Below, piece after piece: positions 33,109 through 43,532 of a stretch of 64,000 bases of DNA; the first letter of the stretch is position 1, and each line of letters opens with the position of its first letter. Origin of the DNA: Choristoneura fumiferana (Eukaryota > Arthropoda > Insecta > Lepidoptera > Tortricidae); NCBI RefSeq assembly GCF_025370935.1, contig NC_133482.1, positions 17,965,194 through 18,029,193 on the forward strand, given 5' to 3'. Both the position numbers and the translations under genes were made by a program. Under the pieces are notes generated by a model. That model was given only the letters and a program-made list of their open reading frames with translations, was not told the origin of the DNA and did not search any database.

Positions 33109-33377
33109 TAACTTGACGACCGGATGGCTAAGGGGTTAGAGAACCTGACTACGAAGCTTGAGGTCCTGGGTTCGAATCCCGGCCGGGGCAGATATTTGTG
33201 TGAATAACACGAATGTTTGTTCGCGGGTCTTGGATGTTTAATATGTATTTAAGTATGTATTTATCTATATAAGTATGTTTATCCGTTGCCTAGTATCCAT
33301 AGTACAAGCTTTGCTTAGTTTGGGACTAGGTCAATTGGTGTGAAGTGTCCCATGATATTATTATTATTATTAACTTG
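33109..33377 (+). mobile_element. tRNA-derived SINE, full length, with TAACTTG target-site duplication
   Basis: The head (about 33116-33190) has an A-box-like GGCTAAGGGGTTAGAG and the B-box GGTTCGAATCC, with a T-stem CCTGGG/CCCGG. The body runs through 'CAGATATTTGTGTGAATAAC', 'AGTACAAGCTTTGCTTAG' and AATTGGTGTGAAGTGTCCC to an (ATT)n tail. TAACTTG is present at 33109-33115 and 33371-33377. Other copies on the minus strand are at 39594-40050, 41822-42065 and 51127-51215. Confidence 0.8.
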
Positions 33378-33602
33378 TTTACGTTACCAATAAATGGACT
33401 TATATTTAAAGACAATCTATTATTTAGAACAATCCCTGAAGAATTTATTATAATATCGTAGTTTTAAAATGGTTTTATTAATCATTTGAATTAATTACAA
33501 CATAATTACATTAAAATTAATGAAAGCTACAAAAAAATCACATCAACGATAAATTAAAAACAATAAAATAAATTAAACACTAAAAATAAATTAACACACT
33601 TA

Positions 33603-33741
33603 GGGGCTGTTTCACCATCCATTGATTAGTGTTAACTGGCGGTTAGGTGTGATGCCGTCTTGTTGTTTTGTTCGAATAGACGGAGACGGCATCACATTTA
33701 ACCGTCGGTTAACGCTAATCAATGGATGTTGAAACAGCCCC
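33603..33741. mobile_element. Harbinger-like MITE, 139 bp, TTA target-site duplication
   Basis: GGGGCTGTTTCACCATCCAT mirrors ATGGATGTTGAAACAGCCCC, with pairing through the GACGGCATCACATTTAACCG region (stem about 60 bp). TTA flanks both sides (33600-33602, 33742-33744), as in PIF/Harbinger elements. Confidence 0.75.
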
Positions 33742-33744
33742 TTA

Positions 33745-34160
33745 AGAAATTAAAATAAACTCTACATTAAATTAATTCTTATTAATTCTATTACACATTC
33801 AAGGTTTACGAATACCTATCTGCCACGAACGCGGAACGAACCAGGTAGGTACCTACCTCAAGCTTTGTAGTCAGGCTCTGTAATTCTGTAACCACTAGGT
33901 CGTCAAACGGTCGGTCTTAGGGATAGTCCAGATCCTCAAGAGGTGGGATCCGAGGCCTTGTTGTCTAACGCACTCGGAATCACAATACGTATTTGACATA
34001 ATTTGCCATGTGAAGGGTCCACGGAAAGAACGTGTCTAGTCACCTAAGCAACTTTTCGAGTTATAGCGGTTTGAAAGTTACTTATTTTTTTATTTTGCTT
34101 AAGTGACTAGGAAAAAAGCAGGCTGAAATGTGTGGTGCATGGGAGAAATTTGTGTCTGGA
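33745..34160. other. Mixed AT-rich stretch with decayed SINE head
   Basis: Near 33840-33930 'AAGCTTTGTAGTCAGGCTCTG...CTAGGTCGTCAAACGGTCG' resembles the reversed head of the tRNA-derived SINE. Nothing else was recognised. Confidence 0.35.
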
Positions 34161-34260
34161 CTCCTGTCCAGTGGTGATGTAGGGGTATGGCAGTGCAGAA
34201 CGGTACGGAATGCTGAGGACCTGGGTTCGATTCCCAGCGCTGGTCTCTTTTTCTTTTTTT
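34160..34260 (+). mobile_element. tRNA-like SINE copy (CCAGTGGTGATGTAGGGG)
   Basis: GTCCAGTGGTGATGTAGGGG, GACCTGGGTTCGATTCCCAG and CGCTGGTC are followed by a T-rich run, as in the 9.3 and 36.8 kb copies. Confidence 0.6.
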
Positions 34261-34297
34261 TTTTCTGTGCAGCCATGTTTCAGTTTGTATTTTCGCT

Positions 34298-34520
34298 TTA
34301 TAACTTTGTTATTTGTAAAGGTAGCTTACAAAATTGTCTCTATTCGATAACAGGCAAATAACAGGGTTGTAAAGTTTTAAAAAATATTTAAAAAATAGTC
34401 AAATACCGTATTGTCTTCACCGCTTCTGTCTGTCACACGGAATGGGATGAGAGCAGAGGGCAGAAAGGGATGGTGAATGCGATCGCGAGGGCGATTGACA
34501 ATACGGCCACAGTGTTCCAC
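34298..34520 (+). repeat. Repeat shared with 49307-49440
   Basis: 'ATAACTTTGTTATTTGTAAA' then TATTCGATAACAGGC and AATAGTCAAATACCGTATT are shared. A short inverted pair, CCGTATTGTC / GACAATACGG (about 34407 and 34495), brackets a purine-rich segment. Confidence 0.5.
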
Positions 34521-36560
34521 TACTTCCGCTGCGCACACGCCGCCGGTGGTCCGCCCGCGCAGGCTCGGGTTACCACCGCTTGGAGCAGACTCGGGTTTCT
34601 GCCCCGCCAGCCGTAGGACGAGACGATGCCAAATTAAGCTGAAAACAATATAATACCATATAAATCGATACCTTGAGGCTCAACGGCACTCTCTAGGTAT
34701 GGCATCTTAAACAGTTTTTTTTCTCTATCGATCAGTATAAGCCACGTAAGGATATTCGCTCAAAAGTGTTCTTTACGGCCTGTGTTATTTTATTTTATAC
34801 ACATTTATTTTCGAAATTTAGGATGTAAAGAACAAAAAAAAAACCATTGTGCCTATAGTCATCAAGGCAGTAAGTACAAAGTATGTTAAAAACACCGGTA
34901 TTAAGGCGACACGCCCTTTATTGCCTCGAAAAAAATCAATGGCATACGATTTGTACGGAACCCCCGGTCCGACTCGCACTGAACCGGTTTTTAGGGTTCC
35001 GGTAGTTAGTGGGTAGTGGTACTGTCCTGTGAACTCCTGTGCCGCATCACTCGCCTAATGACGTAAATTTCGTTCTTGGATTCGTTATACTTATACATTG
35101 TTAATTAAACACCTATAATTAGGTTTAGAAGATAATTGATTTTTAACATGAATATTTGGTTGACGAAGCAGCTGTTAATTGATTACCACTGAAGCCTATC
35201 TCTTGCAATAGTAGTTGTGATTAAAAAGAGCCAAGTGCGAGTCGTAATGAGGGTTCCGTACTTCGTAAAATTATAGACTTAATATAAAGTAAAATAAAAC
35301 TACAAAGTAGAACCGTCGTTGTGATTTTCTGCAGGCATCGACTAGGACACTGGCCGCATTACCTCTCTGAACAGCTTTCCCTGGTCCTTGAGAGAGATAA
35401 GTGCTCTCTGGGGTCGTCTGAGGCCAGAACCAAAATAATGATATACAATATGTGTTAAAGTATGTATTTATTTATGTGCTATTTGGTCTGACAGCTACTT
35501 ATTTGCGGCTTTTGCTGTTGAGATTTTTGAGTCGTAGGGTTTCTATTTTTCGAGCGATATAGCCCGACCATTGTACATTTTTGGAACTATATCATTGGTG
35601 ACTCAGACCCAGACCATGGAAAGAAAGTCGGCGAGTTCAGTTTTTCGACGAATTTCCAAACCCTAAAACCTTATAGTTGGTTGTAATTGTACCTCTAATA
35701 TATCTAAAAATATTTCTCAAGTAAGATTTTTTTATTCTACAAGTGTACATCTTGAGCCAGTTGTGTTCATAAAACATAAATAAATGAACATAAATCCGAA
35801 TAAAAAAGGGATCAAACTTGCGTCGTATCTCAGCTCCTGCATATGAAACCTGAATTTAGTTACATGTCTTGTTTACCGCAGTGTTTACCTCGGCCTACAA
35901 AGCATCTATGACCGGAGCTGGCAACTTCTTTCCCCTCTGCTAAAGATCCAACTTGGTCATGATTTATGCTCACAGCATCTGCCTGCAGTCTCCTCTTAGA
36001 AAAGGAGGAGTTGGGTCATATAGTTCCCACGCGAACCCCGTGCCGAATGGGAAAACAAAAACATAAATATTGTACACCATGCATGTGGTAGGTAGATTAC
36101 GGTCATTTTCTAAATTGTCAATTTATCTATATTTCGTTCCCGTTATCACAATAAATATATTATGATTATGAACATCACACCACACTTTTTATTTGAAATC
36201 TCACACTTGCTGACCATGTCTGTTCTTGTTCATAGATATCCTTTGTCCTTGTACGCAATGAATTGCTATTTGAAAAAAAAAAACGTTCTGTTTTGGTAGT
36301 TACGCTAAACTTGAAAATTGCTTTATGGCACTAAAACCCATTGGTCAGGTTACTGTTTAGGTTTTTATAAAAAATAAACGCCCCACGTACATACGTAATA
36401 CGTATTAATGATGACATTTTGATGACAGCAAAATGTATTGTAAACAATAGCTAATGGCATCTCCAGTGAAGAGTGGTCTGTGGCTGTCCGATCATACTTG
36501 TGCATAAAAAGGGGAACAAAAACATCGGGATGTAAATGAACACGTCTGAATACATGAAGA
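34520..36560. other. Intergenic stretch with repeat fragments
   Basis: Reversed and direct fragments of the CGGCCAAGTGCGAGTC family lie at 34915-35000 (GGAACCCCCGGTCCGACTCGCAC) and 35222-35285 (GCCAAGTGCGAGTCG). The remainder is AT-rich with stops in all frames. I see no supported gene. Confidence 0.4.
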
Positions 36561-36678
36561 ACTGACTAAATAATGGCGCTCACCAAAGAAATATAGATAT
36601 GTGTAAGTAACACGAGTAAAATGCCATAAGTGTACCTGATATCACGCTGTTGCGTAATGCTATGCCATACATTACACA

Positions 36679-36948
36679 TCGAAAATACAAACTGAGACAT
36701 GGATGCACAGAAAAACCAGAAAAAGAGACCAGCGCTGGGAATCGAACCCAGGTCCTCCCGTGCCAGCAATCCGTGCTGCGTGCTATAACCCCTACACCAC
36801 CGAATTCATTCGTGTCTAGATTCCTGTCCAGCGGTGGTGTAGGGGTTATAGCACGCAGCACGGATTGCTGAGGACCTGGGTTCGATTCCCAGCGCTGGTC
36901 TCTTTTTCTGGTTTTTCTGTGCATCCTTGTCTCAGTTTGTATTTTCGA
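36679..36948. mobile_element. Head-to-head tRNA-like SINE pair forming a 270-bp palindrome
   Basis: TCGAAAATACAAACTGAGAC at the left mirrors GTCTCAGTTTGTATTTTCGA at the right, and the arms pair nearly throughout around 36813. Each arm holds TGGTGTAGGGGTTATAGCAC, GCAGCACGGATTGCTG and CTGGGTTCGATTCCCAG. A tRNA-like fold is visible: acceptor CCAGCG/CGCTGG, perfect T-stem, anticodon stem CAGC/GCTG. The loop ACGGATT has C instead of U at position 33, so a functional tRNA is unlikely. Confidence 0.7.
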
Positions 36949-37050
36949 TATGGTTTCACGGGATACCCGTAAAAGTAACAAATTTGGAGTTGAAATAAAA
37001 AATACAAAAAAGACTCCAAGAAACCAATCATAATACATTACACAGATTAA

Positions 37051-37644
37051 TCGGCTCAAGATGAGTTCGTCCACAGTCCCATTTTGTCACCTTCTTAAAT
37101 CGTCCTCATTCTCATACAGTCTACTGTTCAGATTCGCCAACAGTCCCACATCGTCACTTTCCTATCTTGTCCGTTTTCTCACGTGGGCCACAGAACCAAG
37201 TCGTCAACAGTCTTATTTCGACTACAGTGCGAACTCGTCAATATTCCCAGACCACAGTGCCAACTCGTCAACATTATTGCATCGTTCATTATCCGGACTA
37301 ATATAAATGATCTATAAATGATTATTGAACAGGGGCTTTTTTGCAAATTATTCTCGGGATATTTTGCTATTTAAACGCTTAAATTGACCATATCTGTGTG
37401 ACAACGTCTGCTAGACGTGGACGAGTTGGCACTGCTGTTCAAGTAGTACTGTGGTTTATAAAAGACTGTGGATAAGTTGACACTGTGGTCGAAATAGGAA
37501 TGTAGACAAAATGGGATATGGACGATATCATAGTGGACGAGTTAGGAAGGTGACGATTTAGGGATTGTAGGCTGACAACATGGCCCTGTGGACGATTTAA
37601 GAAGGTGACGAAATGGGACTGTGGACGAAGTCATCCTGAGTCGA
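37051..37644. mobile_element. TTAA-flanked fold-back element with degenerate 'GACTGTGGACGA' word arrays
   Basis: The arms pair around 37347: TTCGTCCACAGTCCCATTTT / AAATGGGACTGTGGACGAA, and outward TCGGCTCAAGATGAG / CTGAGTCGA-type ends. TTAA is at 37047-37050 and 37645-37648. Inside each arm the words TCGTC, CACAGT, AGTCCCA and their complements recur with ~20-25 bp spacing over ~200 bp. There is no coding capacity; the 81-codon frame in the left arm is a by-product. Confidence 0.65.
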
Positions 37645-37709
37645 TTAAACAAGCCAGCAGCACCCTTAACATCTCTCGGTATCGGTTCGGTTTGGTGTGA
37701 TAGCTATAT

Positions 37710-38144
37710 TAGGAATTATTTGAGCTGTCCCGATCTCGTTAACAGCTAACCTTTCGAACAAAACCATTGTATTCTATTGTCTTCAAGTCCTCAGTTTAAA
37801 ATACAATGAAATACAAGATAAAATAGCTCATTGAAATAACGACTTTATTATTTACAAGAGAAAGTTCATTTTAAATAAAACTTTGTTGGCAGACAATATT
37901 TTTCAAATTTGAATGTGTCGTACACAATCAGCCTCATGGAAAAGTATTATCTGCGAACGTGTACTTATTTTAAAACGCACTTTCTGCCCTAGATAATAAA
38001 GTCGTTATTTCAATGAACTATTTTATTTTATATTTCCGTTCATTTTAAACTGAGTAATATGCGGTTGAGGGCGCAATATAATATTTACAATGGCTTTTTT
38101 CGAAAGGTTGGCTGTTAACGAGATCGGGACACAAGTAATTCCTA
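37710..38144. mobile_element. MITE, ~435 bp, long inverted repeats
   Basis: TAGGAATTATTTGAGCTGTC mirrors GGGACACAAGTAATTCCTA, with further pairing of CGATCTCGTTAACAGC and an inner pair CATTGAAATAACGACTTTAT / ATAAAGTCGTTATTTCAATG. TA at both termini suggests a TA duplication. Confidence 0.7.
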
Positions 38145-38189
38145 CTGTAAATACTATATATCAGGCCCTATACTATATCGCCATCCTGC

Positions 38190-38272
38190 TGACGCTAATA
38201 TTATTTAATACGAGAGTGAGAGAGACGGTACGATACGAACTTCGATTTTCGAATTTCGTAGTAGCCCCCCAG
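38190..38272. mobile_element. 'GGGCTACTACGAA' MITE, copy 3 (right two thirds)
   Basis: TATTTAATACGAGAGTGAGA through CGAATTTCGTAGTAGCCC is retained. The left terminus is lost. Confidence 0.6.
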
Positions 38273-38524
38273 CTATCGTTTTGCCCGCTTGCAAGAGGTT
38301 TTCATTCCATCTCATAACCCTTGCCCTCAGGATACAACATAACGTCACTATTTGGAAAAAAAATTGTATCTCAAATCTTACGTTCACAAAAGTGGCCCTT
38401 GTAAAGTTTATTCTGATTTTTTTCCAATTAGTTTTCCAACGGTTTTGTGCAAATTTCATGGCCGTTGGTTCAGTAGTTGAGGCGTGAATGCTGAACAAAC
38501 CAACACACACAGTTTCGCGTTTAT

Positions 38525-38555
38525 AATAGAAAGAAAGAAAGAAAGAAAGAAATAG
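38525..38555. repeat. (GAAA)n microsatellite
   Basis: About six units of GAAA at 38530-38552, following a 'GTTTCGCGTTTATAATAG' retroposon tail. Confidence 0.8.
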
Positions 38556-38627
38556 GTAGTAAGATACGAGTACGTTTGTTAAAAGAAATCTAAGATTCTT
38601 TTAAAATTAAACACATTTATTAATTTG

Positions 38628-38705
38628 GATCAGAGCGCTCATGACTGGAAGTCTATGTCCAACAGTGGACGTCCTATGGCTGATATGATGATGATGATGA
38701 TGAGC
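38628..38705 (+). mobile_element. RTE-type LINE 3' end with (ATG)n tail
   Basis: 'TGGAAGTCTATGTCCAACAG' then TGGACGTCCTATGGCTGAT and (ATG)n correspond to the 3' terminus of RTE elements (reading A..VQQWT at the stop). Confidence 0.6.
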
Positions 38706-39149
38706 AGAATACCAAACACTGGAGTCAAAGCCAGGGTACCTAGTATGCACGGGTCACGCGTGGTCTATTATGCAGACGGCGGTAATCAAGTGCCGCGACG
38801 GCGTAGCTGGGATTGATTGTCGATTGTGCTCGTAATGCCCGCGGGACTGAGGGCCAAGATGGCTGCGACTAACCGACTGACAATGTTAAAGGGTTGTGTG
38901 TTTTTCATGCAAATGTGTCGCTTAGTCTATAATAAGAATAAGACTGTTAGCCACATATGAAGTTTTCTGACAGCATTGATTTTTATAAAATTCATAACCT
39001 AGAATCACAAAATTGAATTAAAAAAAACTGCAACCAACGTATCCGCTTTGGTCAGTGAATTTGAAACTACTACCACTAAAAATGTAATATAAATGGATCA
39101 GATAAGCATGCTTCTGGATAAAGCTAGACACTTGTAGCGGCAGTTTAGA

Positions 39150-39390
39150 TATCCACCATCTTGCTCGCTAATCCTGCCGTGAAGCAGCAGTGCTTGCACT
39201 GTTGTGTTTCGGCGTGGAGAGTAAGACATCTGGTGAAATTACTGGCTCTTGAGGTATCCCATCTTAGGCCTCTAGGTTGGCAACGCATCTGCAATACCCC
39301 TGGTGTTGCAGATGTTTATGTGCGGTGGTGATCTCTTACCATCAGGAGACCCACTTGCTCGTTAGCCATCCAGTCGAATAAAAAAAAATA
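39150..39390 (+). mobile_element. Retroposon 3' end, 'TTGCTCGCTAATCCTGCCGT' family, copy 3
   Basis: Collinear with copies at 16.7 and 18.4 kb, 5'-truncated, ending CCAGTCGAATAAAAAAAA. It is followed by a short direct duplication of 'TGAATGTGAA(G/A)CACCCACGT' at 39391-39455. Confidence 0.65.
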
Positions 39391-39593
39391 TGAATGTGAA
39401 GCACCCACGTCCATAGTTTAGGTATGAATGTGAAACACCCACGTCCATAGTTTTAGTAAACAGAATCATTGTTAAGATCATTATCGTCAAACTCCACGCG
39501 TGTGACCTCATTAGTGGTCAGGTCGTTGGTTGTTTATGATCAGGGCTTAAGACGATGACCATAAATTAGCTTCATTAAAGCAGTTCTTTAGTT

Positions 39594-40050
39594 TAAATAA
39601 ATAAATAAATATTTTAAATAAATAAAATAAATATCACGGGACTCTTGACACCAATTGACCTAGTCCCAAACTAAGCAATGCTTGTACTATGTATAATAGG
39701 CAATGGATAAACATACTTATATAGACCGCTTATTGTCTACTCTGAATATGTATGTAATATATAGATTTTTTGTACTGATTTGCGGTGTGCAATAAAGAAT
39801 ATTTGTATCTTATTTAATTGTATTGTAAACAGCCCTCTTGTTCTGAGAGGAGGCCTGTGCCCAGCAGTGGGACGTATATAGGCTGGGATGATGATGATGA
39901 TTGTATTGTAAACACCCAAGACCCGAGAACAAACATTCGTATTATCCATACAAATATCTGCCCCGGCCGGGAATCGAACCCTGAACCTCAAGCTTTAGGT
40001 CTTAATTCTCCGTATCCGTGGTCTATCCGTCTGTCGAGACTCTTTTCGCA
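39594..40050 (-). mobile_element. tRNA-derived SINE interrupted by nested LINE ends
   Basis: The reversed SINE 3' end (ATCACGGGACTCTTGACACC) is at 39634-39725 and its head (CCGGCCGGGAATCGAACCCT) at 39905-40050. Between them lies another LINE 3' end (GTGTGCAATAAAGAATATTT, 39730-39830), itself split by an RTE tail at 39831-39899. Confidence 0.65.
39831..39899 (+). mobile_element. 69-bp 5'-truncated RTE insertion with 14-bp target-site duplication
   Basis: The insert reads AGCCCTCTTG...GCCCAGCAGTGGGACGTATA...(ATG)n. ATTGTATTGTAAAC occurs at 39817-39830 and exactly again at 39900-39913. Confidence 0.85.
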
Positions 40051-40171
40051 GGAACGTGTGGAGATATCAAGCTCGAATTAATATTAAATGCTCAGTTAAG
40101 TTTAAGGTAAGTCACTACGAGTATAACGAAGGTACAAAGTCCAAATCCAGATATCATAGAAATTACAGAAT

Positions 40172-40510
40172 TGGTATAAAAAAACAATAAAGCAGCGTCT
40201 CCACCAGAGATGTGCTGAGGAGCGGTGTTCCACAAATCTATGTTTCAATCATACTGTCAACGAGTATAACCTAGCATCGGCTCAGCTGAATTTGGTAAAA
40301 CAAACAATAAAGCAGCGTCTCCACCAGAGATGTGCGAGGATGTGTTCAGAGGAATATGTTTCTCATAAGCCAATAGAAACACTTCATCTACCTCGCCTCG
40401 CTCCGTTCAGCTGTTTCCACCAGAGGTGTGCTGTGCGAGGATGTGTAAATGAAGCGTTTCTATTGGTTAATGAAAAACACATTCTCGCACATTATTGGTG
40501 GCAACGCTGC
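40172..40510. repeat. Locally duplicated 'GCAGCGTCTCCACCAGAGAT' repeat
   Basis: ACAATAAAGCAGCGTCTCCACCAGAGATGTG-type sequence occurs at about 40182 and 40303, and a diverged CCACCAGAGGTGTGCTGTGC at about 40418. CCAATAGAAACACTTCAT and ATGAAGCGTTTCTATTGG form an inverted pair (about 40371 and 40450). Confidence 0.5.
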
Positions 40511-40735
40511 TGAATTTGTCGGAGGAGGGTTCTTCTAAAACTGTATGTTCATAGAACCTATAAAGCACGGAATCCTTTGTGCGCGAGTCCGACTTGAACT
40601 TGACCGAATTTTGACTGGAATACTGTAAAATAAATTGGACAGAGAAGCAAAACTTTTGAAATCTGGCAGTGACCAATGTAGAAGATTATGTAAACTTTGT
40701 CGTATTCCCTCGTTTTATTGAAGGCCATTATTTAG

Positions 40736-40964
40736 CAGTGTTTTTCAACCTGTGGGTTGCGACCCCCTGGGGGGTCGGGAAGCCTCTAAAAGGGGGGGCA
40801 CCAAGCCCCTATTAGTTGTTGGGATAAATATGCTGTCGCAAAATATTTCTTCATACTAAAGGGGTCGTGCCATGAAAAGGGTTGAAATACAGCAACGGGT
40901 AGGGGGGTCGCGAAATATTTCTTCGTACTAAAGTGGTCGTGTCATGAAAAAGGATGAAACACTG
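40736..40964. mobile_element. hAT-like MITE, ~229 bp
   Basis: The ends CAGTGTTTTTCAACC and GGATGAAACACTG are hAT/Charlie-type inverted termini, followed inward by GGGTTGCGACCCCCTGG. The right half contains a tandem duplication of ~85 bp (AAATATTTCTTC(A/G)TACTAAAG...GGTCGTG(C/T)CATGAAAA). No clean 8-bp duplication is visible at the borders. Confidence 0.55.
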
Positions 40965-41244
40965 TGTTAGTCTATTGGCGACTTGCGCCCTTTATTACAG
41001 CTATCTACTAGTTTCGGCAACGGCCAGAATGGGACGGCATGTATTTATTACTTGTCCAGCGCCAAACAAGTTGGTGATCGATCGAGCAGTGAAGTGGCGC
41101 AAACACACGCTTTGTATTCACGCCGCCTGCGAGAGGGTTCCAGGACGACAACAAGTTTGGGTGCGATTTTAAACAGTTTTACTTACTCGCTGGCTGAATA
41201 CCAAGTTGACAACTCAGCTACTTTGAACACTGGCAGTCGAAGCA

Positions 41245-41360
41245 CGAGGGCTTTTACAGTACAACACAATACAATGACTCTACTCGTACTTTGAATACTA
41301 CAATAGTAAGCGATACAGAAAACTAACTGAAAATTTCAAGCATACAGCCTTATAGCTTCA
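41245..41360 (-). mobile_element. Reversed LINE 3' end fragment
   Basis: 'ACAACACAATACAATGACTC' and TAGTAAGCGATACAGAAAAC match the reversed LINE ends at 62400-62460. Confidence 0.45.
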
Positions 41361-41649
41361 GAGTGATCTCTTCCAGGCAATCTTTACACAAAACTCATAC
41401 AAAAGTTTCAATGCATCTTTTCTGGCGGGTGCTCAAATCATAATTTTGAATGAAATTCTCGTAAGTGCCTGACACTGCTTTTTTAAACGAGTAAATTTTA
41501 ACGTCATGTTTGAAAAGCCATACCAAGCGGAAAAGAAACTAATCATGTAGGTATGTAGATCAAAAAGTACGTCTAATTAGTAAAGAAAAAGTACGAGTGT
41601 TCGTCACTGTCCCAACAGTTGGCATCTTTAATCTTGTAATATTATTATC

Positions 41650-41812
41650 ATCAGCCGGAAGACGTCTACTGCTGGACAAAGGCCTCCCCCTTAGAACGTC
41701 ACAATGAACGACAACTCGCCACTTGCATCCACCGGTTTCCCGCTACTCTCACGATGTCGTCAGTCCACCTGGTGGGAGGCCTGCCAACGCTTCGCTTCGT
41801 CTTCCGGTTATT
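41650..41812 (-). pseudogene. RTE-type LINE C-terminal relic
   Basis: Reversed landmarks: CCGGAAGACGTCTACTGCTG, CCACTTGCATCCACCGGTTT and CGTCAGTCCACCTGGTGGGA. On the minus strand the last corresponds to 'RRPPTRWTDDI'. It ends in ATGAT repeats at the left. Confidence 0.6.
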
Positions 41813-41821
41813 AGCAATAGA

Positions 41822-42065
41822 GATAAATAAATAAATATCATGGGACACTTGACACCAATTGACCTAGTCCTAAAGCTTGTACTATGTCAGTCAACGGATA
41901 AACATACTTATATAGGTAGATATACATACTTAAATACATATAAAACATCGAAGACCCGAGAACAAACATCGTGTTATTCACACAAATATCTGCCCTGGCC
42001 GGGAATCGACCCGGGACCTCAAGCTTAGTAGTAAGGTTCTCTAACCACTTGGCAATCCAGTCTTC
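41822..42065 (-). mobile_element. tRNA-derived SINE, near full length
   Basis: The reversed tail (AAATAAATAAATATCATGGG), body (AGACCCGAGAACAAACATC) and head (GGCCGGGAATCGACCCGGGA) are collinear with 33116-33370. Confidence 0.75.
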
Positions 42066-42069
42066 TAAA

Positions 42070-43530
42070 TATCGATCGAGTAGGGTGTCGTCTATTGGGC
42101 ATTACCGTGTCGAGCACTGGGACGTTCACCTTAGTTACACTGAAAATTTATTATATCCAACCACCATTATGTACTTTGTTTATAATTCTAATCAAACTTT
42201 ATGTATTTCGACTATTTCTGGCAGGTTATGGACATTATAGCCTTATCGAAATATTTATCGCAGCCGTGCCGCGCACGTATGTTAAACCTTTTAAGTAAAT
42301 AAATAAAACTGGAAACCGGCTAAGTGCGTGTGGCGACACGCCGCAGTAGGTAGGTATGAGGTTACAAAGAAAATTATCGTGACCATATCGAAGCTGTTTG
42401 TTTAGTAGGTAGGAACGATATAGAGTTCCACAGAATAGCTTTACGATATGGAATTCATTTTTAATACAAGCTTTTTTACCGACTGTAGGTACCATTAGCC
42501 AAATATGGGATTTACCACCCTAAAGTTCGTTCGCATGTCATAAAACAATAATGCCAATAGACGTGTCTGTCAACTTGAAAGTTTGACTTTAGCGAGATAT
42601 TCATTTGATAGGAACTTGTTTAAAAATTGATAGACCACTTATTTGGCTGATGGTACTAGTATTGTAGTCCATCCTGAAATTTAAATTATTATTTTTGCAA
42701 GAACATACGCTGGTATTGCAAATATTATATGTGTATTTGTCATACAAAATCTAAATCTAAGTCAAAATTGATAATAATCTAACTCATATATCATGTTTCA
42801 ACTGTCTTTTATAAGTAAGTCATCAAAATCTTTATTCAAATTATAAAATTACTGATAAATTAATATATATAACTTCCATATGTATACAAGATTTCTAGTC
42901 AATCCAACCACTGAAAGTGAGAGAGAAACATTGTTAAAACCTTAATGAAAAATTCACGATAAACTTTAACAAGGTTATTTTGTTGCACTTCCACAATCTT
43001 TGGCTGAAATATTCCTTGTACTTTGTATATTGAAAGCCCTTTACATAAAACTATGAATAAGCTGAACGCGTAGTTCGATATTATTAGACCGGTTTTGTAT
43101 TGTTCATAAATCAAGTTGTTTACAGCAGTGCTGCTGACAAGCGCGATGTCGTCAACGTAGACGCCCCCAATTGTTTTGCAGTGGAGCGACGGGTAAACGG
43201 TTAGTTGTGTTGTGACTGGTAGCTGCCTGATATTTCAGAGTGAGAGACTAACAAATAACACAAGCATTTAAAACTTTCACATTTGTCAAATTAGTAGGGT
43301 CATAGAAGAGTGGGTAAAAGCTTAGGGAATGACATAATGACAGTCATGATGACAAGGTTACATCAAGCTTAGACATCGAATTAGTTTTCTAGACTCGGTA
43401 GTAAGCTATGAAAGCCTAGTGATCTGAGCTCTCTAGCCTCTCAAGCAGACGGTGGTGAGCTCAAGCCCGAGCTGAGTTTTATGGAATATAATGTAGGTAG
43501 GTATGTACGAGTATTTGCGAGATTCATTAT
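42070..43530. other. AT-rich stretch without recognised genes
   Basis: A small fragment near 42310 (CGGCTAAGTGCGTGTGGCG) belongs to the CGGCCAAGTGCGAGTC family. Otherwise only chance open frames are visible. Confidence 0.4.
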
Positions 43531-43532
43531 CA

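Noticed and set aside
33116..33190. A functional tRNA gene at the SINE head
   Set aside because: It is joined to a SINE body with an (ATT)n tail and a target-site duplication, and the acceptor arm does not pair.
36826..36900. A functional tRNA gene
   Set aside because: The T-stem and acceptor pair well, but the anticodon loop lacks U33, the copies are multiple and palindromic, and SINE-like tails follow. It is a tRNA-like SINE head.
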